From Oikopleura dioica (lineage: Eukaryota; Chordata; Appendicularia; Copelata; Oikopleuridae): 64,000 bases of DNA. Shown here in pieces: positions 33,366 through 43,443 of this stretch; position 1 is the stretch's first letter, and the number at the start of each line of letters is the position of its first letter. Both the position numbers and the translations under genes were made by a program. The DNA is taken from positions 13,772,501 through 13,836,500 of the forward strand of contig OU015568.1 in NCBI GenBank assembly GCA_907165135.1, given 5' to 3'. Below the pieces are notes generated by a model that was not told the DNA's origin, did not search any database, and saw only the letters and a list, made by a program, of their open reading frames with translations.

Positions 33366-34466
33366 TTAACGTGATCCTAGCCCAGCCGTCAGACGGCTGG
33401 ATTTCAACTTATGTTTCATTGAAAAACGTGCGTACGCTCGCCCGTTTAAGTGTCTGTTCAGATATCCGCCAAGCTGGGGGACAGCTTGCTGCAACGCTCG
33501 ATTTACCTCATCCGCAGCGGAAGCTTCTTCTTTAACCGTCTTCTTTTCCAAAAAGGACGAGCTGTCGACGCTGTGGGTAGCAAGAGGATGGGCCGGGCAC
33601 GGTTGTTTCCGTCGAAGAGATCCCTTGCGCACCAGATGGCTTAGTTGAGGATTCGTTTGGACAACCGACGCGGGCTTCACAGGTTCTTTACTAATAGAAA
33701 GCTCCTCTACGCCGGGATTTAACTTTTTTAGCTCAGCCAGCGTAGTGGAATCAATCTCATCTTCGCTTTCGGACGAGCTCGATTCTTCAGACTTGACGGG
33801 CGCGGCTGAAAAGTTCTTTTCTAACCATTGCGCGGCTTGTTCTTCTTCTGTCGGCGGCTCTTCTTCTTCAGAGATGGAATCAAAGTTTTCTTTTTCGGTA
33901 AAATCGTAACTCGGCGGCGCTGGTTCGTTGTTATTAGCTTCACCTATCTCATTAACGATGTTTCCCATTGAAAACTGAGTCGTTTGAGCAGGAGCTCCGC
34001 CAGAAGGGCTCTTTTTTTTCGGAGACTTACCGAAAACCAGCTCTCGCAGAGATCTTTTGCGGCGCAAAGGCTCTCTCGGGCCCTGGTTTTCATCATCGTC
34101 TGGGTCTCGTGAGAGTTGAGCGTAACTTGGAGGAGGTGCGCATTGTTCTCGAGTCAGTTGGCGACGCGACTGAGGTTGACTCTGGACAGGAGGTGCTGGA
34201 TGAATCTGCGGCTCTCGTCGTTCAGAATGCTGCTGCCTGCGTTGTTGATCGAAAAGAAGCCACTCTTGACGCTGTTGCCGCTCCTGCATCGCAAGTCTTT
34301 CCGCTTGAGCATTTGCCCTCTGCCACTGCTCTGCCCGTCGTTGGTTCTTTCGTTGCTGCTCCTGGTAATACTCGTCGTTTCTTGCAGCGTCACGGTCGTT
34401 TCGATTGGCTAAAAAGCGTACGACTTTTGTAAACATGCAATTGTTAACTAATATCAAAACTAACAT
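33366..34466 (-). CDS. PPxY-containing protein, 366 aa (pVI/matrix-like candidate)
   Basis: A single exon from ATG 34466. The N-terminus has a short hydrophobic or amphipathic segment (MLVLILVNNCMFTKVV), then a long Gln/Arg-rich coiled coil (residues about 35-95), then two PPxY motifs: CAPPPSYAQL (about 115) and PAPPSYDF (about 190), a basic RRKRSLRELVFGKSPKKK patch and an acidic linker. PPxY recruits Nedd4-type ubiquitin ligases and ESCRT for budding or endosomal escape; adenovirus protein VI carries PPSY near an amphipathic helix. Its ATG overlaps the stop of the upstream gene, suggesting re-initiation. Confidence 0.6.
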   Translation of the reverse strand: MLVLILVNNCMFTKVVRFLANRNDRDAARNDEYYQEQQRKNQRRAEQWQRANAQAERLAMQERQQRQEWLLFDQQRRQQHSERREPQIHPAPPVQSQPQSRRQLTREQCAPPPSYAQLSRDPDDDENQGPREPLRRKRSLRELVFGKSPKKKSPSGGAPAQTTQFSMGNIVNEIGEANNNEPAPPSYDFTEKENFDSISEEEEPPTEEEQAAQWLEKNFSAAPVKSEESSSSESEDEIDSTTLAELKKLNPGVEELSISKEPVKPASVVQTNPQLSHLVRKGSLRRKQPCPAHPLATHSVDSSSFLEKKTVKEEASAADEVNRALQQAVPQLGGYLNRHLNGRAYARFSMKHKLKSSRLTAGLGSR

Positions 34467-34989
34467 GAATATGCGCTAGCTCCAAAAGTTCCATTATAAA
34501 TTCGAGACCCGCTTCCATATCGAGAGCTGTTTCGCGAAAAGTTAACGACATTATCACGGTCCAAAAGTAGTTCTCTTGCAGTCATTCGTTCTGACAAACC
34601 TGTTGGCCTTTTGAACATCAAAATCTAACAGCTCAATTAGGAGCCGTATAATCATGTTCGGATAATTAACTCCGAAACTTACCTCGACAGCACGAAGGGC
34701 ACCAACGCTGGATCCGCTGATCGTGAAACATTCCCCAACGCGGTCGCTGATGTTCCCGCAAACAGCCACACCAGTATCGAAAAACATCCACCAAGAAGAA
34801 CAGAAGATCGAAAAAGAAATCTCGAATGTGCTTGAAAATTACAACACGAATGAGACCGCAATTTTCGTTTGGATTTCGGTATTTGATGATGCATGAGACG
34901 ATTAGGTAGAAACTGAGCAAGGCGGCAACGAAGAGCAGAAGGATCTTCCAAGTTGGCAGCCTGAAAATATTTTTCTGAGAAAAGTTCAT
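34460..34989 (-). CDS. Cys-containing single-pass membrane protein, 148 aa
   Basis: Exons 34989-34683 and 34599-34460 (83-bp intron), 148 aa. Residues about 13-33 form a transmembrane span (TWKILLLFVAALLSFYLIV), then a second hydrophobic and aromatic stretch (FFFDLLFFLVDVFRYW) and a Cys/Arg-rich loop. The stop overlaps the ATG of the PPxY gene by a few bases, a coupled arrangement. The 62-bp tandem repeats lie directly upstream and may hold its promoter. Confidence 0.6.
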
Positions 34990-34990
34990 T

Positions 34991-35207
34991 AAAAGTTCAT
35001 CTATTTCCGGTTCCGAGAAAAAGAAGCACTGGAATTCCACGAAAAACGGATTAAAAGTTCGCGCGCATCCGGTTCCGAGAAAATGATGCACTGGTATTCC
35101 AAGAAAAGTGGTCTAAAAGTTTGTGACCTTCCGGTCGCGCGAACACTAGAAGACACGGTCTAAGCGCACGGATTAAAGTTTACACAAAAAGATGCACTGG
35201 ATAATTG
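34991..35207. repeat. 62-bp tandem repeat, 3.5 copies, in a promoter position
   Basis: Copies start near 34991, 35053, 35115 and 35175, each beginning AAAAGTTY and containing TCCGGTTCCGAGAAAA and TGCACTGGWATTCCA in the better copies; the third is rearranged. The array separates the minus-strand membrane gene (ATG 34989) from a plus-strand TATA box at 35208, which is where repeated transcription-factor sites would be expected. Confidence 0.75.
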
Positions 35208-35216
35208 TATAAAAGG
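35208..35216 (+). promoter_or_regulatory. TATA box (TATAAAAGG) with no downstream gene
   Basis: A perfect TATAAAAGG on the plus strand in the middle of a minus-strand gene block. No plus-strand coding frame follows for over 600 bp; only the repeat-containing 35220-35460 segment does. It could drive a noncoding transcript. Confidence 0.45.
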
Positions 35217-35289
35217 AGCTGCGCGAAAAACTCGGCTCATTCGAGTTCAAGCTAGGATAAGGAAATAGAAAAAATAAAATTTAAAGTTG

Positions 35290-35460
35290 CAGGGTAGCAA
35301 AAGTTTCATGGTAGCAAAAAATCGCATGGTAGTAAAATTTTTATGGTAGCAACTCTAATTTACAAAAGTTAAGTAGCATAATTTTGATCTGACCTAAACT
35401 TAACTCACTTAAAAATTTTTTGCTACCTTGAATCAAAGTATACCATGCAACAAAACCCTA
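35290..35460 (+). repeat. ATGGTAGCAAAA repeats with inverted partner
   Basis: GGTAGCAAAA or a close form recurs at about 35293, 35312, 35329 and 35344 with an 17-18 bp period, and the complement TTTTTGCTACC is at about 35417-35427. Together they could form a stem-loop in RNA. No coding frame covers this segment. Confidence 0.65.
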
Positions 35461-35853
35461 CCTTGACTCAAAATTTTCTTCGCCGCCGGCGGCAACTGCG
35501 CTGGGCTCGGTAGAATTCTGCCGTGTTACCAACTGCTCGGTACTTGGAATAGCTGTGGTCACCTCTTCTGTAGATGTTGTAGTCGTTTCAACTGTCGACG
35601 TCGTTGAAGTAGTTTCAATGGTAGCCAAAGATGAAAACGTAGACTCTTTACTGGTCGGAGGTGGAGCGGGGGCGGACTGCGTTGTTGTAGTCGGCGGGTC
35701 CGTAGTTGTTGATCTTGACGCCTCCAGGCAATGCCGATTGTAATAATGCCCTCGAGAGCACCAATAGTCATGCTTATCAAAAGGATGAATTTCTTCGCAT
35801 TCCCATTGATTATAAGCGACAAGGGATCCTATTACGAAAACGATCGACTTCAT
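35458..35853 (-). CDS. Secreted mucin-like protein, 131 aa
   Basis: ATG 35853 opens a signal peptide (MKSIVFVIGSLVAYNQ), then a Cys/His/Tyr-rich module (WECEEIHPFDKHDYWCSRGH ... CLEA; three or four Cys) and a long Thr/Ser/Pro-rich tail (TTTTQSAPAPPP, TSTVETTTTSTEEV) typical of O-glycosylated mucin stalks. The N-terminal module recalls small chitin-binding or EB-type domains, but too little is conserved to name it. A secreted glycoprotein is unexpected in a Maverick. Confidence 0.6.
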   Translation of the reverse strand: MKSIVFVIGSLVAYNQWECEEIHPFDKHDYWCSRGHYYNRHCLEASRSTTTDPPTTTTQSAPAPPPTSKESTFSSLATIETTSTTSTVETTTTSTEEVTTAIPSTEQLVTRQNSTEPSAVAAGGEENFESR

Positions 35854-35942
35854 CCCCTTTCAATTGTCTAAAGTAATAAGATTTAATAATAAAATCGGAA
35901 AAAACAGATGTTACGTCAGAAAGTACTGGAAAAACAGTCTGT

Positions 35943-38694
35943 TTACATCGAAAATTTTTTAAAGCTCCTCGTCAGAGGAGACAAGAGCAATTCGTGAACC
36001 GTTTTTGGGACGACAATCTCGTCTTCGCTGCTTGTCGATGGGCAATCCAAGCGGAAGTCGGCGCCGGAACGGTCTTCTTCGTCGCTCATGTATTTTGCAG
36101 GAGCATCGTCACTGCTTATGTAAACAACCTGGGAGTTGTTATTGTTGCTGTCCTCCATCGTGGCCGAAGTTGCCTTTTCTTCATCGCCGCTGTCGTCCTT
36201 GTGGTCTGGCAGTCGACGAACGGGCTTGGACTTGAATTGCGTTTCAAGGAACGGTGAGGAGTCGTCGCCCAAGACCTTTAGAATCGATGGTGATTGCGCC
36301 TTGAAAGCTGTGATAATTTCGTGTCGATATTTGACAGCGAAGGGCAAAACTTTTTCAAGTTTTGAAGATTGAGGAAATACCTCAAATGCGTGCGCCTTGA
36401 AGAACTTTGCAGGGATCGGAGAAGATAGGCCAAACTTAATTTGATTTTAATTATAGTTTCATAAAATTTTAAAAACGTACCAATGCAAGAAAAGCCCCAT
36501 CTTCACTGGCAGGTGTCTGCGAGGCGCGGAGAAGGTAGATTTGAATCGCCTCATTTGTCGGGATATAATCGACGTTTTCTTGAAAAACCTCCGGAAGTAC
36601 GGAGCGAAGGTTTTTCAGCATATCAAGGAATGTAGCGGATCCTCGATACTCCGTTGAGTGGACACGGTCGCGGCCCAAGTACTGGTCCATTCGATCCCGA
36701 AGAATAGCAAAACGCTCAAAAAGCGTCACATCGTCATTCTCCGAGCTGTCAAGAAAGGCCGTCATTTCGTGATCTGGTAGGGCTCTGATCCCTTTGAAGA
36801 GCTTTAGCTCAATTGAGTCGGATAACGCCTGGATTTGCGCTGGCGCGGACTGTCGGTAAATTTCGTCGGCTCGGCCAAGAACAGCGAGGATCTAGAATAG
36901 AAATAAGAAGCCATTCATAAAATCAATGTTACCTCTGGCGCAGGAGCGACCATTTTAGCTGGAGGTTCCGTCGGTAACGGAACAAAGTCGAGCGCCAAAA
37001 GAAGTCGAGCCTTATCCACGGCGAAATTGTCCTTGAAAAAGGTGGGCCATGGGAAGTACGGCTTCATCTTCAACTCGTTGATGGCCATCATGACAATCGA
37101 CGGCGGACCGAGCTCTGGATCGTTGATGTCCAGAAGTTTCCAGTTTTCGCCCCCGAATCGAACCTATTATCGTTAATATTTTTTTCAAAAGAATTAGCTT
37201 ACCCAAACATAGAGTACTTCAATGCACAAGTTGTCGGCGAGGTCCTGAGAAAATTGTGCGTGAAAACCCGCCAAAACTTCCCACGACTTTTTCGGCCCAG
37301 CGTATTTACCGGGCTTCGTCCAGTACTTGTCATCCTCGATGTTCTCGATTTGCGCGGCAATTACTTTTTGACGAATGATCTCGACATCGTCAGACTCGCC
37401 CTCGACAAGTACAGCAGAACGTTGAAGAAACTTGCCAACAGTCGTTTCGGCAAGAGTGGGACGAAGACCGCGGACGCTATCCGCAGCGGTAGCATAGATT
37501 GTCTGGAGCTCGCGGCGATTCAAGCACCAAGAGCTTTTTTCTTCGGCGAAATCTTCAGCCGCTTTTTTTGACGACTCAGAAGTCATCGAACCGCCAAGAT
37601 CTTTTACAATCTTCTGTTCAAAACGGTCAACTTTGTGGTACAAAGGCGCGACCGTGCCCGCCTTGACGTCGATTTGAGACGGCTTCGCATCTTTACTCCA
37701 GCGCTTCTCGTCGACTCCAAATGGAAGACTCTTTTGCATTCCAACCGTTTTTTGGTCGAGTTGAGGAACACCACAGCGACTTGTGGACGGAACGGAATCG
37801 TCTTGACGGGTCGACATTGGCGTAAAAATCAACTCCGACTCAGAGTCGCCGTCTTGGTCAGAAGCTCGCGGAAGAGGCTTTTGACGGCACTTGTTCTCGC
37901 CAGCGTCAGTGCGAACGACGTAGCGAACGCCTCCATTATCCTCCTTGGCGACGATGAAGGACCGCTTTGGCTCGCAGGTAATCTCAACGATAGACGGACA
38001 TGTGTCTTCTCCGTTGAGCATTTTTTCGATTCGCTCCGCTTCATGCCAATTGAGTTTTAAGGAGGGGTGGGTAGCTCGGGCTTGGAATTCGCTAATGCTA
38101 GAAATCGGCACCTCCGGCGCGTGTTCCCACTCGTAGGGCAATCCAAAGCAGTCCTTGACGCCGATAAGGCCACGCCGCCGTGTTGGAGATGGCGAGTTTT
38201 TTCTATCAGCGAGCTTTTTAATCGCTTCAGGAACGATCTTTTTTAGGCTTACTTTGACGATTTTCAAATTCAAAAAAGCATAAAAGCGAACCCCATTCCT
38301 TTTTTTCACGTCGCTGACGTCGCGGCGGTGTTTCAGCAACAGGAAGATTGTCAAATCTGACGCGGCGAGAAGCTTTTGATTGCTTCTTTTTCGAAATTCG
38401 AAGAGGTGGCTCAAAAAAGCCGCTGGTTCCAGATTTGAACGGGTCTGTAGGATGCTTACATGATCATGAAATTAAACTCATTAATCATCTAAAGCACCTT
38501 CCTTCAAGAGGCGACATCGGCGGTGGAGAAGAGTTTTTGGAGCCCTTCTTGAACTTCGGAGAAGGTGTTTTTTCATCCATCGAGCCCCTTCCGCGCTCGA
38601 TATACTCTCTTGGAGTAAGCTTGGTCGATTGAGCTTTTTTGGCTGTGGCCGGTTTTTTCTTTTTGCGATAACTTCCTTCGTCAAAAGAAAACAT
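35943..38694 (-). CDS. Large multi-exon protein, about 850 aa, unknown structural/nuclear
   Basis: ATG 38694 (MFSFDEGSYRKKKKPATAKK) with a basic first exon, then exons at about 38460-37204, 37163-36933, 36892-36480 and 36440-35943, introns about 40 bp. The second exon is the largest and mixes basic patches (RKRSNQK, KKLADRKNSPSPTRRR) with folded stretches (YVVRTDAGENK, YWTKPGKYAGPKK). Later exons are alpha-helical; the C-terminus is acidic (YMSDEEDRSGAD). No family recognised. In size and location it is the main unknown of the right arm. Confidence 0.55.
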
Positions 38695-38838
38695 TCGATG
38701 TGTCTTAAGAGGAAAAGGTTTGTTAATCGTAAAATGTTGTGAAATCAAAAAGATCAAATTTCAATCAGTTGCAGTGAAAGTTTCAATTAAAACCACCGAA
38801 GACAGTAGAGAGCGGCAGTTATCAAATTCGTTTCGAAT

Positions 38839-39770
38839 CTAGCGTTCGCCAAATTTGGCCTTGAGGTTGTCGACCACAAATGCGTATCGATCAATAGGCT
38901 TTGGCGAGTAATGAAGAGCGTCCAACGCCTCTCCAATAGTATTAGCCCCTAAAATATCAGTTAAAAAACGATCGCAAGTCAAAGCCCACCTTGAGTCTTT
39001 ATGAATTCCTCGTTGGACATGAAACCACCGAATGGAACGAGAACCCCTCGACCCTTGATGATTCGTGGAGTGCGGGCGGCAACCGGTGTTATATCCTGAG
39101 CAAGGAGTTCACTCACTCGCTGTGGCGGCGCCGGAGTTTTTGGTGAATTGAGTCGAAGGGGAGGCGGCGGTGTTTTCGCGGAAATGACCTCTTGTTCCAA
39201 AGCCCTATATTTCGACGGCGTTAGCTCGAAAGTGGCAGTGTAAGCACCCATCAAAATGGAAGTTGTCAATTTCGGAGGGTGCTTGACGATTGCTAAACAA
39301 AGTCAAGTTACGATTTTTTAATAAAAGACACTTACCTTTTGCAGCATTTGCAGTTTTCTGACCCCACAAGATCGCTTTTTTCTTACATCGTTTGACGATG
39401 TTACGCTTCTTTTTTTCGGGAGAGATTCGAGTCGCGTTGGGGGAGTAGCGCGGGGAGGAAACTCGCTTCCGTTTTCCAGCTAAACTTGTTAGTTCTAATC
39501 CTTGTGATGAAAAGTACCTCGAGTTTCGAAAACAACGGGCAATTTCGGTCGTGGCAGTGTTGCAAAAGGCGCGCCGCTAGCGGCCTTTTCTGCTTTAGCA
39601 AAAAGCGCTCTAAGCAAATAAAATGACAAATGGGCGCTTTTGAATAATTTACCTCGCGCTTTCATGCGCTACAGATTTGACTACATCCGGAACAGGCGCC
39701 TTTTTTAATCCAGTTTTTATCCAATTTGGAATTGGAGTTCCTGGCCGCACATTAGCCTTTTTCTTGCCCA
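38839..39770 (-). CDS. Basic Pro-rich protein, about 5 exons
   Basis: ATG 39770 (MGKKKANVRPGTPIPNWIK), then small exons joined by introns at about 39650, 39510, 39330 and 38960, ending KAKFGER and TAG at 38839. It contains a basic block (SPEKKKRNIVKRCKKKA), a TPPPPLRLNSPKTPAPP linker and a final helix (ALDALHYSPKPIDRYAFVVD). Nuclear or DNA-binding is plausible from charge. No family recognised. Confidence 0.5.
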
Positions 39771-40104
39771 TTGCTGAAAATTACAGAATAAAAACGCGAA
39801 ACAATGAAAATGTAAAAGCTTCATTGACGTAACAGATCGAAATAACAGTCGGCCGAATAGAAGCAAAAGCGACAGTTCAGTCAAAAACTACTGAACTGTT
39901 GGAGTGTAGGCGAAGGGTTCATTAAAAGGGCAGTAATAATTTTAGATCATGATGGCATCAATAACGTAGAAAGGTGCAGTTAAATGAATTTAAGGGTGGG
40001 AAGCTGATAAGTTTCAATGTGAGCAGAGAAATTTTATGAAGCGTTAATTTAAATGCAGTTTAGGAATATCGAGATACACCAGTACTTAGTATTTCTGACG
40101 GCGC

Positions 40105-41369
40105 TTAAACTTCGTCGTCGTCGTTGATGGGGAGAGTGTACTCAACTAAAATTTATGTTTAGAGAAAATCAAACGAAACTGTTTTTACCTTCTGGAACTG
40201 AGCCCCAGAAATCGTCTCCGCTTCCAATGTCGTTCTCTCCGAATGGCTCGAGAATAGTAACTCCTAATGCGTGTAATAATTTCCATAAGCGTTTGAGATA
40301 TTTACCTGGATCGACAAAAAGGTCGGAGTCTTCGTTGATCTCAGCAAAGCCAGAACCAAAAGTGGTTGTCCGTCGAGAAGTTGTCACCGTCGCCATTGTA
40401 GTTGTCAGAGGCAAACTACCACCGCTTCCACCTCCACTGCCGTCGCTGCTGCCTCCGTTGTCCCCGCGGTGATTCTCGTCTTCGTCCTTGAGAAGAACCG
40501 CGCTGAGAAGATCGAGCAAGTCGCGGGCCAATTCCAACTCAATGTCCGCCGCACTTTTCACCTGTTGCCCGTTGACGGAGATGGTGTAGTGGTCAGCGTT
40601 ACAGACGGGGCGCTCGTTCGGTGTTTCCAACGAAATAGCCCAGCCATTATCGCGCGGATCGAAAGAGCAGGAGCAAAGGAAATCGGGTGTAGAAAGCGAT
40701 CGGCGGCGTCGATGCTGGTTTGACGGGCGACTCATCCCTCCAACGTCGTTGCCAAGGGTTGGCAAACACTGCTGGGCTGAAGCGAAAAGCACGTAGACAG
40801 CAACGCCGCAAAGTCCGCTAGCGAGCATCGAAACCAAAAGACACGCTAGGTCAAAGCGAGCAGCTCCGCCGCAGTTGTTGACCTAATGAAAAATTAAAAA
40901 AAAATTCGTTAAATTTCATTTAATACCCGCTTTGGAGATGGACGAGGAAGGGATCGACGGAAAGACGTAGCTTGGGGAGAAGATGGTGTAGCCGGCGCCT
41001 GGAAACGACCAGCGCCGATAGGCTCTGGAAGACAACCAGGCTGCGGAACGGGCTGCTGAGCGGTGACGAAACTTGTTGTTTCATACCCGAGTACAGCAGG
41101 CTCGCCTACTGGTCGGGCGTTACCTTCATTATGACCTTGATGGTCACTCGCTTTAGCAGCTTGCATCGAACTATTATTTACATAATTTCATATCTCTCAA
41201 TTCTTACTTACCGAAGCGGTACACTCGGTTTCGCGAAGGAAAAATCGTCAAGCGTTCTTGCGCTCGGGGTCGGGGAGAGACGTACGCTCGATGCTCGACT
41301 CGAACTCGCTGGCGGGAAAACGACAGATGCACGTGGAGTTCCCGGTTGGGAGCCATCATAAGCGAACAT
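40105..41369 (-). CDS. Single-pass membrane protein with acidic Gly/Ser-rich tail
   Basis: ATG 41369 (MFAYDGSQPGTPRASVVF) after a strong TTTTTTCAG acceptor about 33 bases upstream. Exons 41369-41211, about 41172-40928, 40882-40308 and two short last exons ending PINDDDEV. The N-terminal 125 residues are Ser/Pro/Ala-rich and cytosol-like; a transmembrane span (FDLACLLVSMLASGLCGVAV) follows, then a Cys-containing domain (QCLPTLGND ... FLCSCSFDPRDNGWAI) and a Gly/Ser/Thr-rich stalk. Possible virion or egress membrane protein, inferred from topology. Confidence 0.5.
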
Positions 41370-41849
41370 AAACTCTCTTACGCCAACGAGTCTGAAAAAA
41401 GGGAGGAACTATCATAAACGTAGGCCGGCGTCGATATCGGTTGTATTAGTTTGCGTGAGAAAAATTAATGTTGATAGCGGTCAGTAAGAAGAATTTTCTC
41501 TCCGATTTTAACTTCCTTCTCTTATTCATAAATTCATTCTTCGCGCTGATTTGATAAGCAGATTTTCCCATGTGCGCACAAAAAACCTCCACAATTTTGA
41601 AAATCAAATTCTCGAAATGAAACACTGCACTTCTGGAAATGATTTTCGCCGCTCGCCGACTGATCACGCCACGCTCCCGCTCACGCTTTTTTCTTTTCTA
41701 GATTGCTCACATTAACGAATTATCAAACATTTTCACTCAAGCCGCATTTTTCAAACCGCAAGTTAAAATTAATAGATTAGACGTAACTGAATAATAAAGA
41801 AGTTTTTATTTGACAGCTGAAAATTCTGAGAGAATTGAAAAGTAAATTT

Positions 41850-42710
41850 TCAAGGTTCGAGCGCGTACGCAGGAAGTTCATCGTGCTCGGGCTCTCGGTC
41901 TGGATCAGTCTTCTTGAGATCCGCGATTCCGAACTGGATGTTTCCAACTGGAAGCAGATGGGATTCGCTTTCGATAATCACCCCAAATTCGCCCCGCTTT
42001 AACTCGTTTTCCAGCTCTTCCATTTCGTGGGCTCGATTTCGGAAGAGTTTATCCAAAATACGAAGCATTCGACCAATGTCGTCGCCACTGCCCTCGTACA
42101 CTAAATTTTTATAAATAGAAAACAATTTAAAAACTTACATGACTCGTTGAACTTGAGCCACCCGTGGCTCGTGCTGCAGAATCGGGCGTACACAGGGCGA
42201 AAAAACCAACGGCCAACGTCGCCGGCTTTTCCACTCGCGTAACGAATGACTTCTGCAGGATTGTTTCGGCTTTTCTTCTTGATGAGGCCCTTGTACAGGA
42301 TTGCGTGCTTGGCACGTCGTGGCCCTACATCCTCAATAAAAGCCTGGTCGAGCTCGCCACCGTCCGAGGACTCATCCGTATCAAAATATAGTTGCCGATA
42401 AGCACGAGACGGTTGCGCAGCTTCAATGGGAAGACGGTTTTCTCCACCGACGATAGTGTCTTCTAGAGCAGAATCGTTAGCGGCGACGGTTTGATTTCCT
42501 ACGAAGAAGGAATCGAGAGGGTCCAAACTGTGCACCTCAAGGTATTCTCGAGGGGAGAGAGGGGAGATTCAGGTGGAAGACCGCGGTACGGTTTAGGTGG
42601 GGTTTTTGGCGTGCGGTCTCGGTGTTGCGGCTGCTGCTCTTTCGCTGCGCTTGCTGTAATATTTTTATAAAAGCACGTTTTTCTCGAATTCATACCTTCT
42701 TCCGGGCCAT
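41850..42710 (-). CDS. Hypothetical multi-exon protein with an in-frame UGA
   Basis: ATG 42710 (MARKK) is followed by an intron (GTATGA ... TTACAG) and a basic exon. Its frame meets TGA at about 42543, directly before a plausible 41-bp intron (GTGCAC ... TCGTAG) after which the frame continues as GNQTVAANDSALEDT through a long exon (FDTDESSDGGELDQAF, KKKSRNNPAEVIRYASG) and a last exon (KLFRNRAHEMEELENELKRG) to TGA at 41850. Another frame of the first exon (PPKPYRGLPPESPLSPLEN) also looks coding. A sequencing error, readthrough or a different start exon could explain the break. Confidence 0.45.
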
Positions 42711-42810
42711 CACGCAAGATAAAAACGACCACAAGTGTCTTGTTTCGCGGCTGTCAAACACAAAACTGAACAAAGCGTCGATCTACGGCTGCTTTTATAG
42801 ATTTGCCTGA

Positions 42811-43443
42811 GAAAAACACTGCTTTCTAGAGAAATTTTAACGCGTTTTGCAAAGATAAGTTTAAACAACTAGAAATTTTTTGTTTGAGTTGTATTGACAA
42901 AACAGTAAAAAAATAAAAGTTGAAATAGAAAGAGTTTTAACTGATCCCTACAACAGTAACTGTTCATAATTCAACTAAGCGAAATTGAGGTTTTCTTGGC
43001 GGCCTAGCTGATAGGTCGAAGCTGATCTTATAAAAATGAAATTGTCAAAACTGATACTAATACTACTGAAGTCGAAGATTATTCACGGATACATTTCACA
43101 ATTTTACACACTGGCTGTAAATGAAAGTAAATTTAGTTGTAGAGTAGATTCGAGCGTTGTTTACTAAAATAGCGAGAAACATTGTTACGATTACTGGCTA
43201 GACATTCTCCTGACTTAATATTTAACCTGTAATCAAAAAGGAAAACCAAAATGAAATTGCAATGTGCACCAGATAGTTCAATTAAATTTAGCACCAATTT
43301 GTTCACTGAAAATGAGCAACTGAAAAACTATAATGAAAATGAAATAAAAATGTTTTAACAAAAAAATAAAAAAAAATAGCAGAAATCAACAAGGACTTTA
43401 TGCTTTTGGCAAGTAATTTACCAAAAATTATATTTTCGATTCT
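42811..43443. other. AT-rich spacer with dispersed AAAATGAAA motifs
   Basis: No gene is supported. AAAATGAAA-type motifs occur at about 43034, 43247, 43308, 43333 and 43348, related to the TAAAATGAA motif of the subterminal arrays. The spacer separates two minus-strand genes. Confidence 0.45.

Noticed and set aside
33968-34432. Long plus-strand frames opposite the PPxY gene
   Set aside because: They mirror the Gln/Arg/Glu-rich coding strand and have poor composition; the minus-strand frame has PPxY motifs and a proper ATG.
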